Assembly: GCA_944388045.1 (NCBI GenBank)
Contig: CALXHG010000001.1
Coordinates: 1 to 64,000 of the forward strand
Direction: 5' to 3'
Length of the DNA: 64,000 nucleotides
Source of the DNA: an uncultured Clostridia bacterium
Lineage (GTDB): Bacteria > Bacillota > Clostridia > TANB77 > CAG-508
Positions within the stretch are counted from its first letter, which is position 1, and every line of letters starts with the position of its first letter. Under the pieces are notes generated by a model. The model did no database searches and was not told where the DNA came from. It saw only the letters and a program-made list of their open reading frames with translations. Made by a program: the position numbers and the translations under genes. This document shows, in pieces, positions 8,310 to 17,541 of this stretch.

Positions 8310-10172
8310 TTATTCTAATTCAAATGCTCCTGTATATAACTGATAATACATTCCTTTTTGAGAAATTAAATAATCATGTTCTCCTCTTTCAATTATTCTT
8401 CCATGATCTAAAACAATTATTGCTTTAGAATTTCTTACTGTTGAAAGTCTATGTGCTATAACAAATACTGTTCTTCCTTCCATTAATTTATCCATACCAT
8501 CTTGAACTATTTTTTCTGTTCTAGTATCTATACTTGATGTTGCTTCATCTAAAATCATTACTGGTGGATTATTTAATGCTGCTCTTGCAATTGATATTAA
8601 TTGTTTTTGACCTTGAGATAAATTACTTCCTGTTCCATCTACTATTGTATCATATCCTTTTGGTAACATTTTAATAAATTCATCTGCATTGGCAAGTTTT
8701 GCTGCTTCAATTATTTCTTTTCTTGTTGCTTTATCTTTACCATATGCAATATTTTCTGCAATTGTTCCTGTAAATAAATTTACATCTTGCAATACCATTC
8801 CTAAAGATCTTCTTAAATCTGCTTTTTTTATTTTATTGATGTTTATTCCGTCATATCTTATTTTTCCATCTTCAATATCATAAAAACGATTTATTAGATT
8901 TGTAATTGTTGTCTTTCCTGCACCTGTAGCTCCTACAAATGCTATTTTTTGACCTGGTTTTGCATATACACTTACATCATGTAATACTAATTTGTTTTCT
9001 TCATAACCAAAATCTACATCTATTAATTCTATATGTCCCTTTAGTTCAACATATTCAAGTCTTCCATCATGATGTTGATGTTTCCATGCCCATTTTCCTG
9101 TATATTTTTTAGATTCTTTTATCTCATTTCCTTTAATTTCTGCATTTACTAGTGTTACATATCCATTATCAACTTCTGGTTCTTCATCCATAAGTGCAAA
9201 TATTCTTTTGGCTCCTGCTATTGCCATTATTATTAAATTGATTTGTTGTGATAATTGGGCAATTGGCATTGTAAAACTTTTACTTAAATTTACAAATGCT
9301 ACAATTACTCCTAAGGTTATATTTCCCCATCCATTTACTAGTAAAATTCCTCCAACAATTGCTATAAATACATATAATAAGTTTCCTAAATTTGCTAGTG
9401 ATGGCATTAGTATATTTGCATATGAGTTTGCATTTTTACTATCTTCATATAATTCTGTATTTATTTCTTTAAATCTTTTTTTGGCTTCTTCTTCATAATT
9501 AAATACTTTTATAACTTTTTGTCCACTTATCATTTCTTCTATATATCCATCAACTTTTCCTATTGTTTCTTGTTGTTTCATAAAATATTTGCTACTCTTA
9601 CCAGCAATTCTTTTTGTATTTAAAATCATTAATATTCCCATAATTATTACTAATGCAGATAAATATATATTTGTTACTAACATTGCTATAAATGAAGATA
9701 CAACAGTTATTGCCAAACTTAGTGTTTGTGGAATTCCTCTTGATATTAATTCTCTTAATGTATCTATATCATTAGTATAATGGCTCATTATATCACCATT
9801 TAGGTGTGTATCAAAATATCTAATTGGTAGTTTTTGCATATTTGCAAATAAGTCATTACGTATACTTCTTAATGTTCCTTGTCCAACAACTACCATTATT
9901 CTATTATATATGTATGTAGATATAATTCCTATTAAATATATGCAACACATTGTTAATAATGCTTTTATTAATGGTGCAAAATTTGGGTTTTCTATACCTA
10001 ATAATGGTGTTATATAATTATCTACTAATTTTTCCATAAAAAGCGAACTAGATACATTTGCTAATGAACTTAATATTACTAGTATAAATACAATTATTAA
10101 TTGGATTTTATATTTTTTTGTTATTATTTTCATTAGTCTTTTTATTGTATTTAAATCAAACTTTTTGCTCAT
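8310..10172 (-). CDS. ABC exporter subunit with catalytic ATPase site
   Basis: This is a half-transporter of about 620 residues: six membrane helices in the first 330 residues (ABC_membrane type 1), then an ATPase domain. Walker A is GATGAGKTT, the signature LSQGQ, Walker B MILDEATSS with the catalytic Glu, and the switch HRLST. An insertion of about 40 residues between the transmembrane part and the ATPase contains WAWKHQHHDGRLE. The gene overlaps the end of its partner, and the two probably form a heterodimeric multidrug-type exporter. ATG 10172 is preferred because the GTG at 10181 overlaps the AAAGGA site. Substrate unknown. Confidence 0.85.
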   Translation of the reverse strand: MSKKFDLNTIKRLMKIITKKYKIQLIIVFILVILSSLANVSSSLFMEKLVDNYITPLLGIENPNFAPLIKALLTMCCIYLIGIISTYIYNRIMVVVGQGTLRSIRNDLFANMQKLPIRYFDTHLNGDIMSHYTNDIDTLRELISRGIPQTLSLAITVVSSFIAMLVTNIYLSALVIIMGILMILNTKRIAGKSSKYFMKQQETIGKVDGYIEEMISGQKVIKVFNYEEEAKKRFKEINTELYEDSKNANSYANILMPSLANLGNLLYVFIAIVGGILLVNGWGNITLGVIVAFVNLSKSFTMPIAQLSQQINLIIMAIAGAKRIFALMDEEPEVDNGYVTLVNAEIKGNEIKESKKYTGKWAWKHQHHDGRLEYVELKGHIELIDVDFGYEENKLVLHDVSVYAKPGQKIAFVGATGAGKTTITNLINRFYDIEDGKIRYDGININKIKKADLRRSLGMVLQDVNLFTGTIAENIAYGKDKATRKEIIEAAKLANADEFIKMLPKGYDTIVDGTGSNLSQGQKQLISIARAALNNPPVMILDEATSSIDTRTEKIVQDGMDKLMEGRTVFVIAHRLSTVRNSKAIIVLDHGRIIERGEHDYLISQKGMYYQLYTGAFELE

Positions 10173-11898
10173 ATGCTTCACTTCCTTTCGTTTGAGATAT
10201 ATAGATTTCTTTGTATATTTTATTATTTCTTAAAAGTTCTTCATGTTTTCCTATTGCTTGAATTCTGCCATTACTCATAACTATTATTTTATCTGCATCT
10301 TGTACAGATGAAATTCTTTGTGCAATAATTATTTTTGTTGTATTTGGTATTTTTTCACTAAATGCTTTTCTAATTAAACTGTCTGTTTTTGTATCTACAG
10401 CTGAAGTTGAATCATCTAAAATTAATATTTTTGGTTTTTTCAATAATGCTCTTGCTATACATAGCCTTTGTTTTTGACCACCACTAACATTTGCTCCACC
10501 TTGTTCTATCATTGTGTCATATCCATCTGGAAATCCTGTAATAAATTCATCTGCTTGTGCCAATTTACAAACTTCTACAATTTCTTCATCTGTTGCTTGT
10601 AAATTTCCCCATCTTATGTTGTCTTTAATTGTTCCTGAGAACAACTCATTTTTTTGCAATACCATTGAAACTTGGTCTCTTAAGGTTTTTAAGTCATAAT
10701 CTTTTACATTGATTCCTCCAACTTTTACTTCTCCACTTGTTACATCATATAATCTTGGAATTAAATTTACTAAGCTTGATTTTCCATCACCTGTTCCACC
10801 TATTATTCCTACTGTCTCTCCAGAATTTATTGTTAAATTAATTTTCTTTAAAATTTCTTTCTTTTTATCTTTTACATAACTAAATCCAACATTTTTGAAT
10901 TCTATTTTTCCGTTTTTTACTTCATATATAGGATTTTCTTTATTTTTTAAATCTGGTTTTTCTTCTAATACTTCTACAATTCTTTGTCCAGATTCCCATG
11001 CCATTGTTATCATTACAAATACCATTGATAACAACATTAAACTGCTTAACATTTGCATAATATAAGAGAATAAGCTTGTTAGCTCTCCTGTTGTTAGTGT
11101 TCCAATTACTATAAATCTGGCTCCAAAATATGATATTAATGTTAAACATGTGTATATTGTAATTTGCATTATTGGTGAATTAAATGCAAGTATTTTTTCT
11201 GCTCTAGAAAAGTTTTGATATATTTCGTCAGATATTTTGTTAAATTTTCCTATTTCTTTTTCTTCTGTTACAAAAGATTTTACAACTCTGATTGCTTTAA
11301 CATTTTCTTGTACCACACAATTTAAATGGTCTATTTGATTAAAAACTTTTTTGAAGATTGGTCTTACATAATTTGCTATAAAGATTAATAAAAATCCTAA
11401 TATAGGTGTTGCTACTAAATAAATAATTCCTATTCTTGTGTCAATAACAAATGACATTATAATTGCAAATATTATTGTTATTGGTGCTCTTACTGCTGCC
11501 CTTATAATCATCATATATGCTTGTTGAACATTTGTTACATCTGTTGTAAGTCTTGTTACTAAACTTGATGTGCTGAATTTATCTATATTGAAAAATGAAA
11601 AATCTTGTATTTTGTTATAAATATCTTCTCGTAAATTTTTTGCAAATCCACTTGATGCTTTTGCTGCAAATCTTCCTGATAATACTCCAAATACTAATGA
11701 TAATCCAGCTGATAATACTAGCATTATTCCGAGTATTGTTATTTGTTTTGTGTCATTATTTGCTATTCCTTCATCTATTAATTTTGATAGTAAAAAAGGA
11801 ATTGCTATTTCCATAAATACTTCAACACACATAAAAATTGGTGTTAGAATTGATGCTGTTTTAAATTCTCTAATTGATTTTAACAATCTTTTTAACAT
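10156..11898 (-). CDS. ABC exporter subunit with degenerate ATPase site
   Basis: This 580-residue partner half-transporter has an N-terminal six-helix membrane domain, then Walker A GGTGDGKSS, signature VSGGQKQR and Walker B LILDDSTSAVD. The catalytic Glu after the Walker B Asp is replaced by Asp, and the switch His appears as Gln (AQRIS). Such a non-catalytic site is known in one subunit of heterodimeric exporters such as TM287/288 and BmrCD. Its 3' end overlaps the next subunit gene by 17 bases, which fits coupled expression. The role is probably export of drugs, peptides or lipids. Confidence 0.85.
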   Translation of the reverse strand: MLKRLLKSIREFKTASILTPIFMCVEVFMEIAIPFLLSKLIDEGIANNDTKQITILGIMLVLSAGLSLVFGVLSGRFAAKASSGFAKNLREDIYNKIQDFSFFNIDKFSTSSLVTRLTTDVTNVQQAYMMIIRAAVRAPITIIFAIIMSFVIDTRIGIIYLVATPILGFLLIFIANYVRPIFKKVFNQIDHLNCVVQENVKAIRVVKSFVTEEKEIGKFNKISDEIYQNFSRAEKILAFNSPIMQITIYTCLTLISYFGARFIVIGTLTTGELTSLFSYIMQMLSSLMLLSMVFVMITMAWESGQRIVEVLEEKPDLKNKENPIYEVKNGKIEFKNVGFSYVKDKKKEILKKINLTINSGETVGIIGGTGDGKSSLVNLIPRLYDVTSGEVKVGGINVKDYDLKTLRDQVSMVLQKNELFSGTIKDNIRWGNLQATDEEIVEVCKLAQADEFITGFPDGYDTMIEQGGANVSGGQKQRLCIARALLKKPKILILDDSTSAVDTKTDSLIRKAFSEKIPNTTKIIIAQRISSVQDADKIIVMSNGRIQAIGKHEELLRNNKIYKEIYISQTKGSEAYEQKV

Positions 11899-12091
11899 TT
11901 TTGCCTCCTTATTATTTTATATTTTTTAGATAATATTTAATAATTTTTATGTTTAAAATTACTCTGTATTACCTTTTGCCCTCAAAAAAAGAGCATAAAT
12001 TGCTGTTGGATTTACACTCATTTTATATGTATTACTTTTTATATCACTTTTTAAAAAATTTGTCAATAAAATTTGAACAATTATTTTAACA

Positions 12092-12356
12092 TACTGGATA
12101 ATAGTCTTAAATAAAGTACAGAAACGATGATATTATAATATTTTAAAGCTTTGACGCTTGATTGAAATGAAAATTAGAATTCATTTGGCTTTTGCGTGAG
12201 GAATGTTCACGGTACTCGAGTTTACGAGAGGGTCGGAGTGAAAGAGGCTCATGAAAAAGCCTTATGAATTCTTCTTGAATGGAATGAACAGGAGAACTTT
12301 AAAATATTATAATATCATCGCTTTTAACGAAATAATTAAAAAAACATTATCCAGTA
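12092..12356. repeat. Palindrome-nested structured repeat, copy A
   Basis: Three nested inverted repeats fill most of the 488-base gap between the ABC operon and the DUF1294 gene. The outer arms are TACTGGATAAT (12092-12102) and its inverse (12346-12356). The middle arms, 24 bases and perfect, are 12125-12148 and 12297-12320. The inner arms, about 25 bases with a few mismatches, are 12175-12200 and 12247-12272. The unpaired core 12201-12246 contains AATGTTCACGG, a CTCG-AGTTTA-CGAG hairpin and AGTGAAAGAG. The same core type occurs in a second copy at 25938-26144. No ORF is present. Confidence 0.75.
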
Positions 12357-12386
12357 ACAACTAAAGACTATAGTTTAGTGAAAAAT

Positions 12387-12686
12387 TTAAATTATAAATT
12401 TCAAGTATATAAATAAAATAATTTCTAATATTAATATTGCTGGTAAGCCTATAGTAAATTTTAGTTTCTTTGTTTTATGTCTAAAGGTATACATTCCAGC
12501 AATAGTTCCTATTCCACCACCAAGTAGTGTTATTAGAAATAAAGTATTTTCTGGAATTCTCCATTTACCTTTTTGGGCTTTTCTTTTATCTGACCACATT
12601 ACATAAAATCCAATTAAATTTATTATTATTAAATATATAATTACATTTTTAACTGTAAATAAATTAAATTCTACTAAATTTTCCAT
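12387..12686 (-). CDS. DUF1294 small membrane protein
   Basis: This 99-residue protein has an N-terminal membrane helix (NVIIYLIIINLIGFYVMW). The DUF1294 hallmark follows: SDKRKAQKGKWRIPE, LLGGGIGTIAGMYTFRHKT and a final membrane helix. About four membrane segments are expected, with a conserved cytoplasmic loop. The function of the family is unknown. It sits alone between two repeat elements. Confidence 0.8.
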   Translation of the reverse strand: MENLVEFNLFTVKNVIIYLIIINLIGFYVMWSDKRKAQKGKWRIPENTLFLITLLGGGIGTIAGMYTFRHKTKKLKFTIGLPAILILEIILFIYLKFII

Positions 12687-12722
12687 TTTTAAATCTCATT
12701 CCTTATATAATAATATGGTATA

Positions 12723-12850
12723 GTTCATTGAGAAATTTTGATATATTAATAATTGCATAAATTTTTCGACTCAATACGGAAATATAAGAATTTCCTCCAA
12801 TCGTATTCAAAATTTATTTATTATTAATATATCAAAATTTCTTACTGAAC
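12723..12850. repeat. Short inverted-repeat element (core-less relative of copy B)
   Basis: This 128-base element has terminal inverted repeats GTTCA(T/G)T(G/A)AGAAATTTT continuing into GATATATTAATA. Read on the minus strand it matches the outer part of the element at 25938-26144 almost base for base, but lacks that element's roughly 90-base inner hairpin and core. It separates the DUF1294 gene from ychF. Confidence 0.75.
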
Positions 12851-12872
12851 TCTAATGCTAATATGTTGTTAA

Positions 12873-13964
12873 TTACACATTAAATTTAAATAATACAATA
12901 TCTCCATCTTTCATTATATAGTCTTTTCCCTCTTGTCTAACTAATCCTTTTTCTTTTGCAGAAACCATTGAGCCACATTTCATTAAATCTTCATAAGATA
13001 TTACTTCTGCCTTTATAAATCCTCTTTCAATATCTGAATGTATTTTACCAGCAGCTTGTGGTGCTTTTGTTCCTTTTTTTATTGTCCATGCTCTAACTTC
13101 TGGCTCTCCAGCTGTTAAAAATGATATTAATCCTAATAAACTATAACTTTTCTTTATAAGCTTATCTAATCCAGATTCATCTAGCCCTAATGCTTCTAAC
13201 ATTTCTTTTTTATCTAGTTCATCTAGTCCAGAAATTTCTTCTTCTATTTTTACACATAATGGAATTACTTCTGCATTTTCTTTTTCAGCATATTCTTTTA
13301 CTTGTTTTACCATTTCTTCATTTTCTGCATTTGATATTTGTTCTTCTGAAATGTTTGCTATATATATAATTGGTTTTGCTGTTAGTAAAAACATGTCTTT
13401 TAAAATTTCTTGTTCATCTTCATTAAATTCTAATGCTCTAACAGGTATTCCATTGTTTAAGTTTTCTTTTATTTTCTTTATTAAATCAATTTCTGATTGA
13501 TATTTTTTATCTGCTTTTAAATTTTTTGTTGCTTTTTCTAGTCTTTTATCTAATGTTTCTAAATCTGCAAATATTAATTCCAAATTTATTGTTTCTATAT
13601 CTCTTAATGGATTTATATTTCCATCAACATGTACTACATTTGGGTCTTCAAAACATCTTACAACTTGGACAATTGCATCAACTTCACGAATATGAGATAA
13701 GAATTTATTTCCTAATCCTTCTCCTTTACTTGCTCCTTTAACTAATCCTGCTATATCTACAAATTCTACTACTGCTTTTGTTACTTTTTGAGGATTATAC
13801 ATTTTGGCTAAATTATCTATTCTTTCATCTGGAACTGCTACAACTCCAACATTAGGCTCTATTGTACAAAATGGATAATTAGCACATTCTGCACCTGCTT
13901 TTGTTATACTATTAAATAATGTACTTTTTCCTACATTTGGTAAACCTACTATTCCTATTTTCAT
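12873..13964 (-). CDS. ychF: YchF/OLA1-type GTPase family ATPase
   Basis: YchF is a ribosome-associated P-loop protein of the Obg group that prefers ATP. The start ATG at 13964 gives the conserved N-terminus MKIGIVGLPNVGKSTLFNS (G1). Switch and G3 motifs (DIAGLVKGASKGEG) follow. The G4 position is NISEE rather than NKxD, as expected for the ATP-binding YchF branch. The C-terminal TGS-like domain ends with MKDGDIVLFKFNV. At 363 residues it is full length. A Met four codons upstream lies too close to the AAAGGA site to be the start. Confidence 0.95.
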   Translation of the reverse strand: MKIGIVGLPNVGKSTLFNSITKAGAECANYPFCTIEPNVGVVAVPDERIDNLAKMYNPQKVTKAVVEFVDIAGLVKGASKGEGLGNKFLSHIREVDAIVQVVRCFEDPNVVHVDGNINPLRDIETINLELIFADLETLDKRLEKATKNLKADKKYQSEIDLIKKIKENLNNGIPVRALEFNEDEQEILKDMFLLTAKPIIYIANISEEQISNAENEEMVKQVKEYAEKENAEVIPLCVKIEEEISGLDELDKKEMLEALGLDESGLDKLIKKSYSLLGLISFLTAGEPEVRAWTIKKGTKAPQAAGKIHSDIERGFIKAEVISYEDLMKCGSMVSAKEKGLVRQEGKDYIMKDGDIVLFKFNV

Positions 13965-14147
13965 TTTAAATTTCATTCCTTTCTCATTTCGCTTAAAGAT
14001 ATTTCTAGTTATAATGTTTTTAAATAAATATTTTTATATTAATTTTTTTATAGTTTTATCTTGATTTTTTATTTGATATATTATTTAAAAGGCTATATTA
14101 CTAGCCTTTTCATTTTACATATGTATGTATTTTGTTTCTTATATGAA

Positions 14148-14327
14148 CTAATCGTTCGCTTCAGCAGGTGCTTCAACTGGGCATACACCAGCACATGTTC
14201 CACATCCTATACAAGCAGATTCATCAATTACAAAACAATTATCACCTTGTGATATACATCCAACTGGACAACTTGCTGCACAAGCTCCACAACTTATACA
14301 TTTATCACATTGTATTCTGTAAGCCAT
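14148..14327 (-). CDS. 2[4Fe-4S] ferredoxin
   Basis: This is a clostridial-type ferredoxin of about 59 residues and a low-potential electron carrier in anaerobic metabolism. Two CxxCxxCxxxCP motifs are present (CDKCISCGACAASCP and CIGCGTCAGVCP), so it binds two 4Fe-4S clusters. The ATG at 14327 follows GGGGTGGTG. The C-terminus PVEAPAEAND is typical. It is a small single gene between ychF and ricT, with a hairpin leader just upstream that is repeated before the U32 peptidase gene. Confidence 0.95.
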   Translation of the reverse strand: MAYRIQCDKCISCGACAASCPVGCISQGDNCFVIDESACIGCGTCAGVCPVEAPAEAND

Positions 14328-14353
14328 TTTATTCACCACCCCGAAATTTATTT

Positions 14354-14386
14354 AGGTTTTTAATAAAAGGATTTACCTATAAACCT
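14354..14386 (-). promoter_or_regulatory. Repeated hairpin leader element, ferredoxin copy
   Basis: On the minus strand this reads GGTTTATAGGTAAA, then a CCTTTTA segment, then AAAAACC, and it can fold as a GGTTT/AAACC outer stem with an AGG/CCT inner stem. Nearly the same 31-33 bases occur upstream of the U32 peptidase gene at 49101-49131. It lies about 30 bases before the ferredoxin start. Confidence 0.5.
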
Positions 14387-14424
14387 ATTATATTAAATTT
14401 TAAAATTTTCTTTTAAGCTTATTC

Positions 14425-15336
14425 TTATGAATTTATTTTTTTGTCTTGTTCTTCTAGTGTTTCTAATTCATTTAATTCTTGTTTATATTCTGCTTCTTCT
14501 TCATTTGTTTCTTCTTCAGAATTTACATCTTTTATAATTTTTATTTCATCTATATTATATCTTTTTTGTCTTATAATATCTCCATCTTTTATTTTTACTC
14601 TAACTACTTCTCGTAATGTTTCAACATTATCTACTTCACCTTTTCCATCTGGTGTATTTACTATTGCTCCAACATGAGGCAAATGTTTTGCTTTTTCTTC
14701 ATATACTTCTTGTTCATATTTTAAGCAACACATTAATCTTCCACAATTTCCAGAAATTTTGGTTGGATTTAATGAAAGATTTTGCTCTTTTGCCATTTTT
14801 ATAGATACTGTTTCAAAATCTCTTAAAAATGAGCAACAACATAATTCTCTTCCACAAATACCATTTCCGCCTATTTTTTTTACTTCATCTCTAACACCTA
14901 TCTGTCTTAGTTCTATTCTAGTTCTATAAACTGCTGCTAAATCTTTTACTAATTCTCTAAAATCAACTCTTCCTTCTGATGTAAAAGAAAATAATAATTT
15001 GCTATTATCAAATTTTAATTCTACATCTGTTAATGTCATATCTAAATTGTACTCTTTAATTTTTTTATTACAATACTCATATGCTTCTTGCTCTTTTTTT
15101 CTACATTCTTCAGCATGTTTTAAATCTTTTTCTGATGCAAATCTTAAAATTTTATTTAATGGTATTGTAAGTTTTTCATCATCTATTATTCTATTTGGTA
15201 TTACAACTTCTGCAATATCTTCCCCTTGGTCTGTTTCTACTATTACATGTTCTCCTTTTTTTACTTCTAACCATTTGGAATCAAAAAAATATATTTTTCC
15301 TAGCTTTTTAAATCTGACTCCTACTAATCTTTTCAT
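14425..15336 (-). CDS. ricT: RicT/YaaT-type PSP1 domain protein
   Basis: This 303-residue PSP1-superfamily protein corresponds to Bacillus RicT (YaaT), part of the RicA-RicF-RicT complex that binds 4Fe-4S clusters and stimulates RNase Y mRNA processing, affecting sporulation and biofilm decisions. The cysteine-rich signature is clear: GICGRELCCCSFL, NPTKISGNCGRLMCCLKYE. The acidic C-terminal tail is variable in the family. It starts at ATG with AAAGGA eight bases upstream. Its position after lepB and holB matches the conserved holB-ricT pairing in Firmicutes. Confidence 0.9.
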   Translation of the reverse strand: MKRLVGVRFKKLGKIYFFDSKWLEVKKGEHVIVETDQGEDIAEVVIPNRIIDDEKLTIPLNKILRFASEKDLKHAEECRKKEQEAYEYCNKKIKEYNLDMTLTDVELKFDNSKLLFSFTSEGRVDFRELVKDLAAVYRTRIELRQIGVRDEVKKIGGNGICGRELCCCSFLRDFETVSIKMAKEQNLSLNPTKISGNCGRLMCCLKYEQEVYEEKAKHLPHVGAIVNTPDGKGEVDNVETLREVVRVKIKDGDIIRQKRYNIDEIKIIKDVNSEEETNEEEAEYKQELNELETLEEQDKKINS

Positions 15337-15350
15337 TTATTACGTCCTTT

Positions 15351-16244
15351 CTATTTTTGAAATAAATACCATATATTAAATAATAAGTTATCTACACACA
15401 TATCATAATTACTATTTGCTTGTAATCTTTTTTTGGTATCTTCAATAATATCTATTGAATTTATATATCTTATGTCTTTTTTGCTAAATTCTAAAGCTAG
15501 AATGTTCATATATTCTAGTACTGAATTTATCTCTTCTTTTTCATTGTATATTTCTTCTGCAATCAAAGTGATATCAATTAGGTCTTTTGTTTTAAAACTA
15601 TCAAATAAATTTTCTATATTTTCATATAATTGAGTTTTTTGATTTAATTGTAATGTTTTTCCTATACTTCCCTGTGATAATTTTATTATTTTTTCACTAA
15701 ATTTTGTTTCAGGATATTTTTCTTCTAAAAATTTTTTTATTTGATTTGTTTCTAAATTATCAAAATGCATCCTTGTACATCTTGAGTTTATTGTACTCAA
15801 CATACTATATTCATTAGAACAAATAAGAATTATTGTTAAATATTCTGGTGGCTCTTCTAGTGTTTTTAATAAACAGTTTTGTGCCTCAGTTGTCATTTTA
15901 TCACTATCATTTATTATATATACTTTTTTATTTGAATTTATTGGTTTTTCTGCAACTTTTCTTTGTAAATTTCTTATTTGATCTATTTTTATTTTTCCAT
16001 CTTCAGGTTCAATCATTATAAAGTCTGGGTTACTTCCTGATTCAAATTCTATACATGATTTGCATCTACATTCTTTATTTTCTGGCTCTAAACATAACAT
16101 CTTTTTTGCAAATTCTAATGCTATTAGTTTTTTTCCTATTCCTTCTATTCCCCAAAACAAATAACTGTGTGAAGTTTTTTTTATTTCTATTGATTTTTCT
16201 AAAATAGATTTATTTTTCTCATTTCCTATTATTTTTTCAAACAA
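15351..16244 (-). CDS. holB: DNA polymerase III delta-prime clamp-loader subunit
   Basis: This is the delta-prime subunit of the replicative clamp loader, about 297 residues. It has the AAA+ fold with HSYLFWGIEGIGKKL at the P-loop position, a zinc-binding set (CLEPENKECRCKSC), KVYIINDSDKMT and NCLLKTLEEPP (sensor 1 region). The TTG at 16244 (giving FEKIIGNEKNK) is preferred over the TTG at 16259, because GGAGG lies seven bases before it and homologues begin this way. The gene then begins directly after the lepB stop. The operon lepB-holB-ricT is compact. Confidence 0.9.
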   Translation of the reverse strand: MFEKIIGNEKNKSILEKSIEIKKTSHSYLFWGIEGIGKKLIALEFAKKMLCLEPENKECRCKSCIEFESGSNPDFIMIEPEDGKIKIDQIRNLQRKVAEKPINSNKKVYIINDSDKMTTEAQNCLLKTLEEPPEYLTIILICSNEYSMLSTINSRCTRMHFDNLETNQIKKFLEEKYPETKFSEKIIKLSQGSIGKTLQLNQKTQLYENIENLFDSFKTKDLIDITLIAEEIYNEKEEINSVLEYMNILALEFSKKDIRYINSIDIIEDTKKRLQANSNYDMCVDNLLFNIWYLFQK

Positions 16245-16245
16245 A

Positions 16246-16896
16246 TTAAATTCCTCCAAATTTTGAAAATGGCCAAAATCTGAATTCTACTTTTCCTTCA
16301 ATCTTTTCTAAAGGAATACATCCAAATGACCTACAATCATTACTTCCTGTTCTGTTATCACCTAAACAGAATACACAATTTTCTGGTACTACAAATCCAG
16401 TAAATTGTCCTAAATTATGCCCTTGTTTCATATCTGTAATAACTCCTGGTTGTAAATAATCTTCTTCTAATTTTTCATTATTAATATATACTGCTCCATT
16501 TTTTATTTCTACATATTCTCCTGGTAAAGCTATTACTCTTTTTATATAACTTGTTTTATTTAATTCTAATACATTATATGTAAATTTATTAAATAATCCT
16601 TGTGGTTCATTATCATATTTTGCTACAGGGTTTTGTAAATCTACTTCTTCATTACTATAGTCTTGTTTGCTTGGAGCTTCAAATGTAATTATATCTCCTC
16701 TTTCTGGCATTTTTTTTGTAGTTCTTTGCCATCTATTAAGCCATAGTCTTTCTCCTTCATGTAAGGTTGGAAACATTGATGTTTGCCTTACTTCTGTTGG
16801 AGTTCCTATATAATATCTAACAACTAGTGCTAATACTACTGCTATTATAAAACATAGTATCCATTCTAATATTTCTTTTACTATTGGATTTTTCAT
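16246..16896 (-). CDS. lepB: Type I signal peptidase
   Basis: This is a membrane-bound peptidase that removes signal peptides outside the membrane. One N-terminal transmembrane helix (residues about 8-30) is followed by the catalytic Ser motif QTSMFPTL and the Lys motif SYIKRVIALPGE. The C-terminal GDNRTGSNDCRSFG box is also present. At 216 residues it has the normal size for a Gram-positive enzyme. It is the first gene of the lepB-holB-ricT group. Confidence 0.95.
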   Translation of the reverse strand: MKNPIVKEILEWILCFIIAVVLALVVRYYIGTPTEVRQTSMFPTLHEGERLWLNRWQRTTKKMPERGDIITFEAPSKQDYSNEEVDLQNPVAKYDNEPQGLFNKFTYNVLELNKTSYIKRVIALPGEYVEIKNGAVYINNEKLEEDYLQPGVITDMKQGHNLGQFTGFVVPENCVFCLGDNRTGSNDCRSFGCIPLEKIEGKVEFRFWPFSKFGGI

Positions 16897-17031
16897 TTAT
16901 TATCACTTTCCTTATTTATAATGTTTTTATTTTCTTTTGTTTTTACACTCCCTTATTATACATGATTATATTATTTTTTTCAAGATTATATAGAAAAAAA
17001 CAAAAACTAAAAATTACTCGATAATGGTCTT

Positions 17032-17062
17032 AAAAAAAAGAGGCAACTTAATGTTGCACTCT
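17032..17062 (-). terminator. veg terminator overlapping the stop codon
   Basis: On the minus strand, a GAG-TGCAAC stem with GTTGC-CTC is followed by TTTTTTTT. The TAA stop of veg lies in the loop, so termination and the end of translation overlap. Confidence 0.75.
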
Positions 17063-17353
17063 ATATTTTCTTTTTTTTGTTTCAAATACTTCTGGTGGTA
17101 TTATTGGGTTATATGCTTCTCCATCAAATACATCCATTTCTATTGTCCTTGTTAATAAATCTGTATAAGTATATGATGCTGTTCTATTATTTTCTTCATA
17201 TTTAACAACAAATAAGTTGCTATATACTTTTTCTATTGTTCCTTCTTTTTCAAATTCTTTACTCCTACCTAATGAGCCTTTTACTATTATCTTTTGACCA
17301 AGTTTATCTGTAATGTCTGTTTTTAAACTTGCTATATCAGTCCTACAAATCAT
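17048..17353 (-). CDS. veg: Veg family protein
   Basis: This 101-residue Veg protein belongs to a conserved Firmicute family, abundant in growing Bacillus and linked to spore outgrowth and biofilm matrix gene expression; its exact biochemical role is unresolved. Family motifs are visible: DITDKLGQKIIVKGSLGRSK, KEGTIEKVYSNLFVVKY and SYTYTDLLTRTIEM. The start ATG follows AGGTG at seven bases. A strong consensus promoter lies upstream. As in Bacillus, it neighbours yabG. Confidence 0.93.
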   Translation of the reverse strand: MICRTDIASLKTDITDKLGQKIIVKGSLGRSKEFEKEGTIEKVYSNLFVVKYEENNRTASYTYTDLLTRTIEMDVFDGEAYNPIIPPEVFETKKRKYRVQH

Positions 17354-17383
17354 TAGATCACCTACTTTGCTTAAGATGATTTA

Positions 17384-17412
17384 AGTATAACATTCCATAG
17401 GCTTTTTGTCAA
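17384..17412 (-). promoter_or_regulatory. Strong SigA promoter of veg
   Basis: Minus-strand TTGACA (17412-17407), a 17-base spacer and TATACT (17389-17384) lie about 30 bases before the veg start codon. This near-consensus promoter mirrors the famously strong veg promoter of Bacillus subtilis. Confidence 0.85.
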
Positions 17413-17541
17413 AGCATGTATTTTTTTGTTTTTTCTTGCTATCCTTAGAGCAATGTGTATTTCAGGTTTTGTTACAATTATATTACAATTGTATTACTTT
17501 TTTGTTACACGCAATAATAGGAAAGTTTACCTTTCCTATTA

